Shown here: in pieces, positions 36,501 to 49,716 of the stretch
How the letters are laid out: the number at the start of each line of letters is the position of its first letter
How positions within the stretch are numbered: the first letter of the stretch is position 1
Source of the DNA: Acanthaster planci
Taxonomy: Eukaryota; Echinodermata; Asteroidea; Valvatida; Acanthasteridae
Length of the DNA: 64,000 nucleotides
Reading direction: 5' to 3'
Assembly: GCF_001949145.1 (NCBI RefSeq)
Contig: NW_019091407.1
Location: 1,226,001-1,290,000 of the forward strand
Notes under the pieces: generated by a model
The model's input: the letters and a program-made list of their open reading frames with translations, nothing else
Databases searched by the model: none
What the model was told of the DNA's origin: nothing
Position numbers and translations under genes: made by a program

Positions 36501-39500
36501 AGTAGGTAAAGCACCAGCATGGTGTTCCGGATGTCTTTAAGTTCAAATCCCACTCAAGTTAACATTTGCTCCATTACACAAACAAACATTAGAATCTGAT
36601 TCTTGTGACTGAGATGACACAGAGATTGGGAAAACAGCTCACTTATAGTACAGCAATGACTGTTAGGAAATCGTAGTCATCAACACGTGGAACATTACCT
36701 CGTTAATTTGTTTATGGTTCAGATACTGCTGAATCAGCTCCTGTGGACCCAACTGCCCTCTGCTAAGCACTCCCAAGTGCAGCTGCAAAATGGAAATGGG
36801 GCCACTGGAACGCAATAGATCCAAATCAATAACAAATCTATAGAATACAAATGCGAAGGGGCTCGGAGTGGAATGAGAGATATATTTTATGAGGCAAATG
36901 AAAAGGCCAGATTTTACTTTGCGAAAATATTCCTCCAAGTGAAAGCCACTCAATATTTGTTTTACATAACTGACATACAGATCTGAATCCGTTGCATGTG
37001 CAAAATTGGTGCAAATATTGGCACAACTACTGAAATTGTCACCATGATTGAGTGTGCTTGTCAAGCAGCATGAATCAAGTCCCAACCTTCTCCCCAGAGT
37101 TAAGATTGCAGTGCTCTGCTGTTCAAAATTAGTGAGGGTCAACTATTCGACAGTCATGGGTACAAGGATCTTCCTGATTATGTTTATCTCTTCTATCTTC
37201 CTAACTGTTGAATAGTAAATCCCCTTCACAGTGGGTGAATGGGGCTTTTTGAGCCGCTGTGCGAGTCGCAGCAATAATAATTGTCATGTAATCATGTGAG
37301 ATCCACCAATTAAACGACAAGGATCTTTGGGTCAGTTATGTAATACACGCTGACAAATTCACTGTGCAACGTGCCTTGTATGACGATGTGTTGCCCTAGC
37401 AAAAATTCCCCTGTATGGTACAATATTGGGTTTGGGCGAAAACTGCGCTTCAATCTGTCGTTTCTATGTTCAACCCATTTCTAAATCTGATCTTTTTCAG
37501 CTTACAATATTCATTGTAATGGTCATTCACAGAAGACATTCCCCAGGTTTTGCAAAAAATGTTTCGTCTTAACTTCCCTGCAGTACGACAAACCTATCCG
37601 AAATAGGCACATTTTAACCTTATGAAGGGTTTCACAGATTGCATCACATGTGATCCTGTATTATTTTTCTGCTTCCAACCACAGGGCTCCTCTTCTAAAA
37701 GACTTCTTAACCAAATTCAACTTGATATGGCAAACTTTAAAGAAAACAGGGTAAAAGAGTATATGCTTTCATCGAGAAGCTCAAGTTTCACAGATTGGTA
37801 GAAGTAAAGTGCAAAGCAGCTGAAAGTCCTGAATCTTTCAATTCAAGTACAAATGCTTTGCTCGAACCACAGCAAGCACCGTTTAGTCAGATATTACTCA
37901 CCCATTAAAAATCATCAGGAGCGAGTCTTGTGCATCGGCAATGCAGTCAGATAGACAGGTGGAATAGCTCCACAGCAGCGTTCCAATTGTGATGGGGGAT
38001 CTGTTTGGCACGGAGAAGTCATTACATCGGGGGTGTGAGTGGCAAAAAATAGCTAAAATTGCGAGTACGAAGAGTAAAGTATATACAGCATGGGTTGGGG
38101 ACCCACTTATGGCTGTGGTACGTTTTACAGCCTTCTGGTGACACCGTTGATAATTTTTTCTTACAATTTAGGCTATCATATTATTGAGATATGTATATTT
38201 TTATAAAAGCATGTTTTTTATTTTACTTCTTCTTCACATTTGTCTGAAATTCCTGAAGTGGTTAAAATGAATGGAAAGAATTACATATATGGACAATGCT
38301 AACTTTCGCTTCAAATATTACAACAGCCATCAGAAAGTGAAAACATGTCGTAGAAGTAAGAAACTGCTGAGAAAATTTTGAAGCATTTACTTGGAAAACA
38401 GGTTTGTTTTCAGAAAGTCTCATGGGTTTGTGCACAGAGGCATGAAGTGTTGTCTGTATATGGAACTCTTTCCACATGAACGAGTAATTGGTATGCCAAA
38501 ATTGTAAAGTCTGTCGAGGTTTGTAGAGTGAGTTTTCCCACCAGATCTGAGCATGTTTTCAAAATTTCAGTTCTTGAAATAATGCACATCGCGTGCGTAC
38601 ATCATATGTCCAGGCTTTTGGATTTTCTGGGTGCGGGACCATTTCCACGGAGTTACGACTTGAGGATCCGCCTTATTAAAGGCTGTATCAAACTCAGAAA
38701 TTTTTTGAACAATTGTACATACATGTATGTGTTACACTGATATTTTGATGAGTTTATGCCCAAAAATTGTTTGAAAGCCGTACAAAACGATGCACAACCA
38801 TGTTAGAATGCATGACACAAGAAGAACTTTGCGTGCCCCGCACCAGTTGTCACGAAGCCCTCTATCAGCAAAGCGAAAATTTACTAACCTTACTTCAAGA
38901 AAGCAAATTTACAATGAAATGTATGCTACCACGAGTTATGGTAGAGCTTGTTAGTCACAACTTCCACTTACGCAGGAACGGCAGCAACGAGTCCCACTGA
39001 CACATATATGAGGCATGATCATGAACCAACTGACATATCCATGTCATTCAGATATTTACTATCAACTACACAATAGCTCAAGGCTTATTTAAGCACAAAT
39101 GCTGCATTATAAGGAAACTGATGTATCACCTGATCAAACCAGAGGTTGTGGTACAGGCTGACAGCAAAGTGCCCTCATTGGTCTACTGCCTGTAAAAACC
39201 TCACAGGAGGGTTGGAATAAAACACCCTGATTGGTTGTTTTACAGACACATGACAAGGTATTCCACACCCCTGCAGTTTTTAGTTCACACCTGACAGGTA
39301 TATCAACCCACAGTACTCTCTGGATAATTTCCTCGTAAAAGCTGACTGGCTAGTGCCAGGGACAGGGGAGGGGGGCGAGTTGAGGAGGCCAATCTTTTGT
39401 CTTTACCTGAAACACTTGGACAGTTGCAATGTGGGCCAGCTTCGGGAAGTCTCTCCAACAGTGAGGATATTCAGAGGGTTCAGAGCCATGTCAAAACACT

Positions 39501-42500
39501 GTAAGAGGGAAAAAAACATATGGGGAATTCTTAGTCCTGGGAGCCTTCATCAACCCTACTGGAATCAGGGATGAGCAACAGTTCCTACAAAGACCAGCAG
39601 CGGCAACCAGCAGAATCCAGTACAACACTTGTCCCGTCTCCAAGGACTAGTAAGACCTTGCATGTACATGTATGTACATAAAACAAATAGGTACTGAAAT
39701 GTAAGTGTGTGCACACAATATTCATTACTCCAAGCGAACTGGGAGCACGTGTTATTGTCCCCCACCCCTGAAACTGTAACAGGAAACTGTTGGCTTACAT
39801 GTCCTTTAGTCCAAAGTGGTTGAGTGGAAACCATACCTGAATTTCTCCTTTGATGCCAGACACGAACACCAGACAACTTCCGGGGTGCCAGGTGATCAGC
39901 GACGGCACCTACGTGTAGCACAAATAAATGGAGCAGTGCTCAGTAAGTTTGGACACAGGCTAATCTGTGTTATGACCATGGCATTATATTAAATTTCTCA
40001 ATGCTAACTCAAAGTGCAAAGTGATGCCTGCTGGGCGCATCCACGTTTGTGCACAAACCTACGCAAAAAACTAATTTTGTAACACATTTGTATACAGCAA
40101 TTGGCATATCTGCCTCTGTATTCTAAAAAGATGCGTCATCTATTCATATACCTACACAAATCCCCAAATGCACAATTACTACCTATGTGTTTTAGTTTAC
40201 TATGTTACTATGTGTGAACAATAAAATGCATGTGCATATGCACTGACGGTGAATTTTCCTGAAGTTTTTTATTAAGTCCTACTACTGAGAGAATATGCAT
40301 CTACAAAATATTTGCCAGCCAAAAAAAGGCAGAGAACAAATATTTCAGAAAAGAATGAGAAAAAGGCAATTCTTTGGTAACGTAACGATAGCCTCACCCC
40401 TCAGAAAGGAGATATTTCTCAATCTACATGAACAGTATGAACAGTATCCAGGCTCTTGGGGTAGTATGCGTCAAGACTGACTGCAGTAAACATGAACATT
40501 AACCCAGCCAACCTTGATGATCCATCCAACATTCTACTTCCCTCGTTATTGCTTCAAGACAATAAAACAAAGAATCGCCTCAAAGACCAGTGTTAATGTA
40601 CCATTCGAGCAGTTAGCTGTGTACAGAATACTGTTAACACAGTTTAAGAAATGGCAGAAATACCACTGGAAGATTTTTTTTCTTACCAAGTCTGATTGTA
40701 CAAATTGAGTGACTCGTTTGCTCTCATCATACAGCACCTGAAGGAAAAAAAAAACTGGAATTAATTCTCATTTCAAATTTATACAATGAAATTTTTTCTG
40801 GGACCCTGCTCGCCAACAGTTTCACTTTTTGACAACTTTTCCCAAAAAGTAATCAAAGGCATTACTCACCAACTTGCTGTCTGAACATCCCAAAATCAAT
40901 TTGTCTTCAGAATGGTTTCGTCCGTGTGCAACAACTTTTGCTGCAGAATTAAAGTGGCAGACAGAATATCACTTTGGGAAACTGGCAAACTTGAGTTGTA
41001 CTACAAAGGATATGTGAAAGGTATACCATTTTGTTTCACTTTTTAGTTTACAAATACTACATTTATCTCCTATTGGCTGGACAGGGTTACATAAACAGAT
41101 GCATTCTGGGTAAGCATGTTGATATGCATGCTAAACTGAAACTATGAAAAAGAATAGTTGAAATGTTGGTATAAACATTTATAAGAGTTCCAGTTTTCAT
41201 TTTTTTTTACCTTGCACAGACATGTGTCAAGAGCGTTTTTTTTCTCACCTTTTAGCGGAATTGTAGTGACAGTGGCTCTTTGAATCTAGAATATAAATAG
41301 GAAAAATGAATCAGTAAAGATATCACAAGATGTCTTCCAAAGTGAAGACTGATCCTAGTGCAGGTTTTGTTTGTTTTGCTTTCCATGAGGAAAGGACGTA
41401 ATGGACCATTCTGAAGAATTTTCACACCATCTCTGGGAAAAACTGCAAAGAACTTCAATTGAGTTTTTCTTGGCAAAGAAAACACAACCAATTCTAAAAC
41501 TACAAGTCCAATTTTCAATAAAAAGTGGAATTCCAGTAGCAGAGAACCACGAGATGGGGGCAAACATACCCTCGTTTTTGAGCATTCGTAGATGCAGGTA
41601 TCCACGTTGTGATCCCCTGATGATGCTGAGGAGACGCCTTCCAAAGTGTAGATATGTCTTGGCTGACTCAAACTTTCAAATGGAAAGTCACAACAGAGAG
41701 CAATAAGTTCTCAACAAAATTTGAAGATCTACACAGCATAAATCACGTGTGTGAAGATATCATTAGATAATAATATGCAGTCTAACCCCCCAAAAAGTTG
41801 GGAAGCAGACACTCTCTAACAATGTTGCAAAGCAATTTTTTTATGGTTTTTATGTGTTGTGGTCATTCGACCATCAGTTTCATTAGATTCTGTTCTTATT
41901 TTCAAAGGCAGGCAAGTGTCAATTTTCAAAGGCAGGTAATCTTAATCTGAACTTGAAAGATTTTAACTGTTGCCTTTACTTCTGCTCATTGCATTGTGTG
42001 ACTTCACTAGTGAGTATGTGACTTCAGCTAGTCAGCTAAAGGCTGCATTACACAATATGAATATGTGTTGGAAACCCTACCCAACTAATGAAATGGACCC
42101 TGCCAGGGTCCTCAGAGTTTCTTTAGGTCCTTAAATCTGACACAATAAAAATCACATTTAAAAATCATCCCATTTTTGTTCGTGTGAATTTCATTTTTTG
42201 GCAATATGCCGCCCTGCATAACAGTGATGTATTCGAGTCTATCACAAGTCCAGTCACAAGTCCCTTCGTCATAAGTAACAAGGTCAACAATGGCAATGGA
42301 AGGCTTTTGTCTTAGTTCATTTGAATAGCTTATTAATTGGCTTAAGACTGAATGACTTGTGACGGTCTTGCAGGGACTTGTGATAGACTTGAATACAGCA
42401 CTGCTGCATAATATGATGTAAAGAATGAATCTAAATTCATATAAAAAAGTTGACAAGCATCATTTCATTGGTCAGTCAAAGTCAATTGAGCCAGCTTGGT

Positions 42501-45500
42501 ATTCCAACCGCACATGCCCAAACTGAAGCATATATGAGGTCATTCAGGAACAGCAGTACACATGGCTGGTAGTCTGCCCTATCAGTGTAGCCACACACCA
42601 ACTTACACACGTGCTTTGTTCCCAAAAGACCTTGCCTTTATGAAATACCGAGCCGGCTCATTAAACAACCTGCAGGCGAGGTAGGAAATCAGTCTTTTCG
42701 GCAATCCTTTTCATACCTGAAGGAGACGTCTAAAGGGTCGTACTCTGTGCTGACAAAACACAACTCTTCCAGTTTGGATCTGCAAGAAGAAAGAAACTTG
42801 ACAGCTTAGGAGAGAATGGCGACTTCTCTGTTAAACTTACATCTGGAGATCACAGGATTTCTTCCTTCCGTAGTTCTTTCACTGTATGAAAGAAATCCGC
42901 ACATTTTCCTAAGCATTTTAGTACATCATATTATAAGCACTGTAAAGTATTTGATATCTGATCATTCACAGTTGATTTCAAGGCCAAATGCATACCAAAT
43001 GTCCTTAACAATTGAATAATTTTAACAAGGCCCGAGCTGATTTCTTTGAACCGTCAACTTGCTCCCAATCCTTACTTGAACTCTTCCCAATATATGAGAC
43101 AATTCCTCACCCATTGACTCCATAGAGAATCACATTGGCTCTCTCCTTGTCACTTGTCATGGGTGTCCAGGGCCATGCTGACGAGTCGTCCCGGCCTGCA
43201 CAGCACCAGACTAACACCTAAGAGCAGACAGAAGGGCAGCAATGTGGTGAACTGATCTCAGAATTTGTTCAAATATGCCGATGGCTCATGATCTTCTCTG
43301 CTGAATTAGAACAGTGCACCGGGCACGGTGTAGATTTCTGCACTTCAGACAGACAAACGTCTTACAGAGACTTGTTTCCTTGCCCTCATGTTTGTCTTAG
43401 CACGAGTTTAAAGACAGCTTTTAAAAACCTCCAGAGAAACAAGAGATTGTATTAATATAGGAAGACAATACAGTAATGGTAGACAGGAGTGTCAGACTTA
43501 CCCATTCCTGACTGGCATTGACAGACAGTTTTCTCTCACGTTTGGTTTTCAGCCCGGGTAGGTCTACATGTGTTATCTGGAACAGCCACAAAACAAGACA
43601 ACTTGTCATTTGCAAAAGAAACAAATGGAACATGAAAAAGCAAAAATAAACAGCTAAGGGTCTTAATAACCAGAATTTGTGAAAGTGTGTACATTTGTAC
43701 ACGAGCAATCGCACCGCATCACACCTTTTTTGAGTGGTAGCATACCGTCTCTCGTGAGTGTCAAAGTGTAATCAATTGTGCCTGAATCCAACAAAATGAG
43801 TCCTACTTCTCTTCCCCTTCCCAATATGTTTTACGCATTGGAAAGAACATAAGCAGCTCTCCTTTTCGATGTACACGTATATAAGAATCAATTTAATGTC
43901 AATTTGATCTTTATAAATACAGCTGTTACGTAGGTAAATGCATACACAATTCCCACTGATTTCTATGCTGCAGGATTTGTTAACATGTTTGTGTTCAAAA
44001 GTACTTCCGGTTACCTTTGTTTCATGTTGATGGCTTGCGTTTTCATGGACCTAACTTTTTTTTTTCTAAACCTCATCAATTTCCAAGAGGAGCACTTCTT
44101 TCCTTACCTTTGGGTCATAGGAAGACATCTTGTCTATCTTCTTGCTGGTATCTTGGCCTGACGAAGGCCTCTTGCTGAAGAATGCGTAACCCAGTTTGGG
44201 TTTCTCAGGGAAAGTGCAAACAACGAAGGCATCTGTGACAACAGCTGTTGGAGAAACAGCTCAACAATATCAGACATTTTTGTTGAGTTTGCATTTGCTT
44301 CAATAGGCCTACTTGGTTTTATGTGTGAAAGAAGACGAACATCCAGGGGGTTTGTAGTTAATTTTGTGGTTTTCATTTCCAACAGACCCCTATTTTAGAC
44401 CAAGGAAGAAAAAATTTATGATGCCGACCCTGTCTGGAAGTTTGAAAATTTCTAGGGACAAGCAAATAATGTTTTCACTCACCCCCTTTTCCTTTAACCG
44501 ATTACCCCAGACTCTAGTTCTAAGACTGGTATTTTTCTAGGACGGGTGTCTAACTTAAATTGGAAGTACACAATTGAGATAAATTACATGCTAACAGAGT
44601 GACTGGAAGTCAAATGTAAGGTGTGCTGGGAAAAAAGTCTCCAAGCTGACATAAAACAACATGGCAACTTGTGAGTACCACTGTTAACCCTCAAAACATG
44701 TAGCTTTGCTGCAATAACAGTGTGGGTGTGAACTACAAGTGGTGTAAACAAGAAACAAGGAAGTTTAATTACCAGCAGCGGAACCTAGTGGTGGGAAAGG
44801 GCAGGGGAGCAAGGCCCCCCCACTTTTCGACTGGCAGGGGCACCCTCTCCCACTCTTGGCAGGTCTTGTAAGGGGATGAGTGTTTAATGGATCAATCTCG
44901 TAATGGCTGATGGTCTCACAACTACCCCCTTCGCACACTTTAAAAATTGTTTCCCCACCGAGTTCACTCTTATCCAATCCAAACATGAGAATGATCAGAC
45001 GTTCATGGATAAATCCACGTACATGTATCATTATTAAAAGCCATAACTGAGGTGGAACCAAGTTTGCACGAAGGTTGTGTACGTTCACTAAACTGAGTTT
45101 AAGCCTGCCAGTGTGCCTCAAGTGCATGGACAAGTCGCCAGTATGTCTATGATTTTAGTTTTGATAGACTGTCTCCCTCCGCTTGCAATGTCTCTTACCA
45201 CAGTTAATGGTCTCCGAGCAGAATTTCCCTTGCAGAGCTTTGTCAATCAGAATCCGTTCCACATCGCCACTGTGCACTGACACTTGGAATGACAACAGGA
45301 TGCAATTGCTCAGCATAACCTGGATAAAGGAATGGGAAAGGTTTATATTCGCTGACAATGGAGAGAGCAAATTCTCACTGTCACTGCATTGCCACAAATT
45401 CATCATTTTCTGTTCAAGGAGACTACATGCAGTAGGGCCAGACAGGGGATATTCATGCACTGCATTAAATAATAATGTAACCAGTTTGGCAATCTCTGTG

Positions 45501-48329
45501 GACATGAAAGTACTGGGGTACATAAAGTTTAAACTAGGAAATACATCTTAAATTTTCACAGTTTATCATGCTGTTTTGCACACTGCTTTGCATATTTACA
45601 ATATCTTTCCAAGATATATATATCATAAATACTGGCATTTAGCTTGCCATTCATTTGAATTCATGTTTTGAGGAAAGTTAAATTGAATAAGTATGAAGGA
45701 TCAGTTGAAAGGAATTCTGACTTTACAGCCATTTTTGTTCTTGTTTTATTGTCTCTTTTGGGTGACATTGCCCAAAACTACCATCAAGTTTACTGTCAGG
45801 CACTTTAAAACTGTTTGTTAAAAATGATGACACAATAATTGCAATTTCTGTGCAGATGCAAACATAAATACATTAGGGCTGTAAAACAGGTCTAAAGTTG
45901 CCACTTTTTAAACAGATTTACACAAGTTTGGGTAAGATTTGTAAATGACACTGGTATTTTAGCTTGACGTTCAACAACATTCTTATACTGAGGAGGCAGG
46001 TGAATTGTAATGAGTTGAGTTAATGAGTTGAAGAAATTAAATACGACAGTCAGTTTGTTTCTGGGGGGGGTGACATGGCCAAAACACTATCATCAATACA
46101 AGCGATTCACATCAGTCTGCCTCCAAGAGTTTGCAACGCGTTGGCCAATCACGACGCACGAAATCTGTCAACCAAAAGCGCATTTGGAAAGGGTCGACAG
46201 ATTTCGCACATTGTGATTGGCCAACGCGTTGCACACTCATGGAGGTGCAATATTGTGAATCTCCCATACTGCATACAAAATGACACTGCATGAGGGCTAT
46301 GACACTTTCAAGACGAAAAATTTTGAAAAGTAACGCTCAAATGATTTGAGGAACATTAAATGTTAACTAGAAGTGTTCCCAATGTTTTGAAAATCAACGA
46401 CAAGGTTTCCTTGTCCCCCATGTATGAAGTTGACATAGGCTCAGCCTATTTTTTAGGTAAGCAAAATTCTGCTGACCCTGCCTATAAGCAACAGTGTTTT
46501 GTCATCAGCTTAAACATAACTTCAGATACCAGCTTGGGCTTACCTGGAACTGTCGTCTTGATCTCCATCTTGTGAACACTACCTGATGGTTAGCTAACAG
46601 ATCCTAAAACACAGACACATTTATCATCTTAGGTTAGGACACAGTATAAAATGCAATCTCCATTTTGAAACAATAGAGTTTAGCCGCCCGTTACTAAATA
46701 CAATTTAGAAAAGCATTGTGTACTTGGTGCTTCCTCCAAGGTCATGAGAAACAATGCCAAACGTCGAGGGCAAGACTCTAGCCCCACGACCTTCTGCTTA
46801 AAAACTTCCAAGTCACTGTCAGCTGGTTTATCAAACTTCACCCTAGCAAGCCCAGAGAAGCAGCAAGATGTCATTAAGTTCATGTCCAATCCAAGGATGT
46901 TTTTCCCCACATTCCTCGCACAGTGTTGGGCATTCATACACGTGGTTATACAGTAACAAAAACTGACACCTTCCCACTATCAACCAAAACTTTCTGTCAC
47001 AAACATGATATTCCACATTTACATCAGTATGTACAACTGCTGCTTCGCCACTAATCAAGGACAAACAACCAAATGCCAGCTAGGATCCCTATTTTTGTGG
47101 CATAGTTCAAGCCCGTTATAATCACGGCTGATGCACAGCCAGACTTACTTCAACTTCTTTGAGAAGATCTCTGAGCTTGTCAGGGCGTCTGTTTTTGGGT
47201 GTCCACAGCAAATCTCTGCCTGGCAATTCCAAAAAAACCCCCAAAATAACCATGAAAACTCTTGATTGTGTTGGTTGATGTCTGGTAAAATATGCCAATA
47301 ATTTCAATTTCAAATAATGAAATTATTCCACATAGTTTGGAAAATATAAGCTTTATATTACTAACAGGGAAATGCATTCAACTCTGACACTGGGTAAAAA
47401 GTACAAACTTCAATATCCCTCACAGGGTTGTTAAGAAAATTTTGGAATTTTTAGAAACCAAAAGCACTCAGGCCTATTTTCACTGTAGCTCTGTTTTAAA
47501 TGGTGTTCTAAAACACCAGTTTACTGTATATGCTAGTTTCTGCTTAGGAGTTTACAACTTACTTTCTGCATACTGCTGTTTCTCATCAAGATAGCCAGTC
47601 ACAACTGCAAAGAAAGCAAATCAGTCAACACCAATGATGTAAAGAAAGGCTTTTGATTTTGTAATATTTAAGAGCAGAGTATCTCTGATTCACATCAGTG
47701 AGTATGCTTGTATGATAGACATAACTTCACATTTCGTTCAATTTAAATTTTTACACTTTGAAGATAGTTAGTTTCATCAGCGATGACGTTTACTGAAGGG
47801 TAGTTCCCACTACCAGCAGCAAACAAGGATAGAAGACTTCAAAGGAACCTTGTTAACTACCGTTATTGCTCTTGGCCAAGTTCGATTTGTAAGATTTTTG
47901 TCTCAAGCTCTTGCCTGAAGAAAACCAACATGTAAGCTTGCAAAGTAAATTTCACAAAGGGGAATCAGTATGAATTTGTTGGTAATGGTTATAGTTATTT
48001 CACATAATAGTTATTTGGAATAAACAATAGAAAACACAATGGAATGGGAAAACATTGTGGTGTTACTCAATTTAATGGCCAGATATATTCAGTACTTAAG
48101 TAATGTGAACATGTTCGGTTACATTGTAAAGAATGACAGCATTGAAACAAATGTTGCATCATCATCAACAGGACCATGTTCCAATTCTGCCCTGCCACAA
48201 TGCAACACTTTTAAGAATACATGAAGAGTACCCTTTTATATGTAGGCAGGTGATAAACAATCTACAAGCAGCATTTGAATGTACCTGTTTCTCCCTTATC
48301 ATGGTAGGTATGACACCCAACATCAATAT
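30461..48329 (-). CDS. WDPCP: WDPCP / Fritz, planar cell polarity effector (5' exons missing)
   Basis: Twenty-four exons resolved in phase (high to low): 48285-48329, 47563-47604, 47149-47219, 46544-46603, 45199-45319, 44108-44244, 43502-43576, 43111-43217, 42717-42779, 41570-41666, 41249-41285, 40870-40940, 40687-40737, 39837-39908, 39407-39498, 37902-38000, 36699-36804, 36059-36173, 34846-35033, 33899-33998, 32953-33058, 32067-32213, 31028-31137 and 30461-30594 (stop TGA). They total ~748 codons. Signature stretches are RDLLWTPKNRRPDKLRDLL, WPWTPMTSDKERANVILYG, HSEDKLILGCSDSKL, LHLGVLSRGQLG, ARRFFHHLLRYQRFEKAFLL, DIHYLALDKGEMALA and the C-terminus VKVIHFGMV. WDPCP is a CPLANE subunit, with an N-terminal beta-propeller and C-terminal helical repeats, acting at the ciliary base in IFT-A recruitment, ciliogenesis and polarity. 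The first visible exon starts in phase 1 (D)IDVGCHTYHDK, so at least one upstream coding exon with the start codon is unassigned. Confidence 0.93.
31285..31432 (+). repeat. Dispersed repeat family R3, copy 3
   Basis: TTTAATGGCGGAAAGCACTG, TCCGTACAACAGTTATCACA and AATGCTGGCCCCATTGGAGG align with the other two copies. It lies in a WDPCP intron. Confidence 0.65.
33190..33440 (+). repeat. tRNA-derived SINE
   Basis: Has an A-box-like GTTGGTGTAGTGGTA and a B-box-like GGTTCAAATCCCGCC, followed by a body with GAATTGGGCTCTCAGTCC. The body resembles the one at 50815-51055. It lies in a WDPCP intron. Confidence 0.7.
34846..35033 (-). CDS. WDPCP: WDPCP exon with conserved C-terminal helical core
   Basis: This is the largest WDPCP exon here (188 nt). 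It encodes EASLGSFYAPLRPLSDVIVM, then YRDPISRLARRFFHHLLRYQ and RFEKAFLLAVDLHSRDLFM. The acceptor is CACTCAG and the donor ATG|GTAAAA. It is the segment that makes the WDPCP identification secure. Confidence 0.9.
35718..35926. mobile_element. Foldback MITE with ~55-bp arms
   Basis: The left arm starts GATAATTCCAGAAATTAGGG, then GTGTCCCTGTTACATCTGA. The right arm is the reverse complement: TCAGATGTGACAGGGACAC and then CCCCTAATTTCTGGAATTAC. The centre is ~100 bp. It is non-coding and lies in the WDPCP intron between exons 34846-35033 and 36059-36173. Confidence 0.8.
36486..36605 (+). repeat. tRNA-derived SINE fragment
   Basis: GGGTGGATAGCTCAGTAGGT (A box) and AAGTTCAAATCCCACTC (B box) are spaced as in a tRNA, but no intact acceptor stem is evident. 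It is best read as a SINE head rather than a tRNA gene. It lies in a WDPCP intron. Confidence 0.65.
42214..42410. mobile_element. MITE with ~35-bp inverted termini
   Basis: CTGCATAACAGTGATGTATT plus CGAGTCTATCACAAGTCC at the left is mirrored by GGGACTTGTGATAGACTTG plus AATACAGCACTGCTGCAT at the right. Sequences at 22680-22790 and 62060-62160 share the TCACAAGYC words and may be diverged relatives. It lies in a WDPCP intron. Confidence 0.7.
46094..46271. mobile_element. Foldback MITE, copy 2 (CAACGCGTTGGCC family)
   Basis: Same structure as 12641-12822: GCGATTCACATCAGTCTGCC, GAGTTTGCAACGCGTTGGCC, a GTCGACAGATTTCG core, and an inverted right arm ending AATCTCCCATACTG. It differs from copy 1 at numerous sites, so the family is not recent. 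It lies in a WDPCP intron next to exon 46544-46603. Confidence 0.85.
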
Positions 48330-48579
48330 CTATGGAAAAAAGGACAAAAAATGAATGCTAAGGGTAAGATTGGCCCAATGACCTTAATCGTAGTTCTTGT
48401 TTGTAAATTAATAAAAGATGCAACGTATTATTAATAATATGACATGGTTATATCACACATTCCAGTAGCAACAGATTCTCCAGGTGCTTTACTACCATGT
48501 TATACATGTATTCACTGGGCCAAGAAACATTCCAGTAAACAATCTCAACTCCCTGGAGAACATACCATATCAAACATTA

Positions 48580-48765
48580 CCAGGTTAATTAACCCAACAA
48601 CCCTTCCTGCCCTCACAGGCACCCATTTAAATCCCTGAGAGGAGAGAGGCAAGTTAACGAAGGTAAAGTGACAAGTCCAGGGTCACAACATTTACCCAAT
48701 CACAGGATTTGAACCCCGGTCCTTCAACTGGGAGTTGTAAACCCTAACCGCTAGACCCCATGTCT
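48580..48765 (-). repeat. tRNA-derived SINE (minus strand)
   Basis: Read on the minus strand it has GGGGTCTAGCGGTTAGGG (A box) and ACCGGGGTTCAAATCCTG (B box) in tRNA spacing, followed by a ~110-bp tail. Acceptor-stem pairing is poor, so it is called a SINE and not a tRNA gene. Confidence 0.65.
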
Positions 48766-49716
48766 GCATTAAGCTTTATGACGCCAACCCCAAAGTCTGG
48801 TTTCATGCTAATTGTCACGGTTTTTCATTAAATTTATGTTTCTCAGCTCTTTTAAAGTTATGCAAAGCCTCATCTGAAGTACATGCATGTATAATTATAC
48901 CTCAGCTGCACCTTCTTCAGCCAAGCGGGATCTTCCAGATCTCCTCTTGTATTATGAAAAGATCTCAGGCTTCTGGGGTCTATTCCATGGGTCAGTTTTC
49001 AGGTCATTAAAAATGATCCTCTGGGACTCTTTGCAAACCAACCCTTCATTCCTCACCTCTGATTGTAACTGATGACTTGAGAGACCAGATGTGAAGTTCA
49101 GCCATGCAGCATGCCATGACAGGGCTGGGCTGATCACTGATGCCTGTCGTAATTACAAGCAGCTCAAGATGTACAGTTGCTTAAACCCTGCTGTCATGTT
49201 AATTTGCCAGTAAAAACTGCGCCAGCTGTGAAGCAGAAAAAGAAAACTATACATGTACAGTTGTACACTGTCTTGGCCAATGATAAATGAGCGTGTATAC
49301 CTTGTAACTCCATTCTGTTGTGTACATCAACCTCAGCAACATAATTTTTAACACCGAGTACATACTGCAAACTTCAATTCCAAGTCTGTCCATAAGACCA
49401 AGACAAAAAGACAGAATTGACAAAGGCTGTTTTTTTTACGTTAGAAAAACCTGTTGTAAGGCTCACTCTGTGTGCCTCACAGTTACAAATTTATTGTTTG
49501 AAACACTATGGGATTCTGAAAGTATCTGTTGACTGTGCCTAAAACAGCATTTTTTTCAATAAACTTTCCCCCAAAAGCCATCCACACTAAATAATATATC
49601 CTGAACACGTATGCTCGATGGTTTTTGGACCATGTAGGAGCTTTTTCTGGCAAAATTCAGACCTTTTACTAACGATTGTGTCACTCTTCAAAAATTGATT
49701 GAAGATACAGTTTTAG

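Noticed and set aside
36486..36560. tRNA gene
   Set aside because: The A and B boxes are present but no convincing acceptor-stem pairing, and SINE-like sequence follows.
38940..38990. Extra WDPCP exon between 39407 and 38000
   Set aside because: Good-looking CAG and GTAAGT borders exist, but the exons at 39407-39498 and 37902-38000 already join in phase and give continuous family similarity.
46028..46293. Open frames over foldback copy 2
   Set aside because: The frames are a translation of the inverted repeat, and the same peptide appears on both strands as expected for a palindrome.
48690..48765. tRNA gene on the minus strand
   Set aside because: Box motifs are good but the ends do not pair as an acceptor stem, and a SINE tail follows directly.
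48952..49137. Candidate WDPCP first exon (minus strand)
   Set aside because: No match to the expected N-terminal motif and no donor leaving phase 1 to join the exon at 48329.
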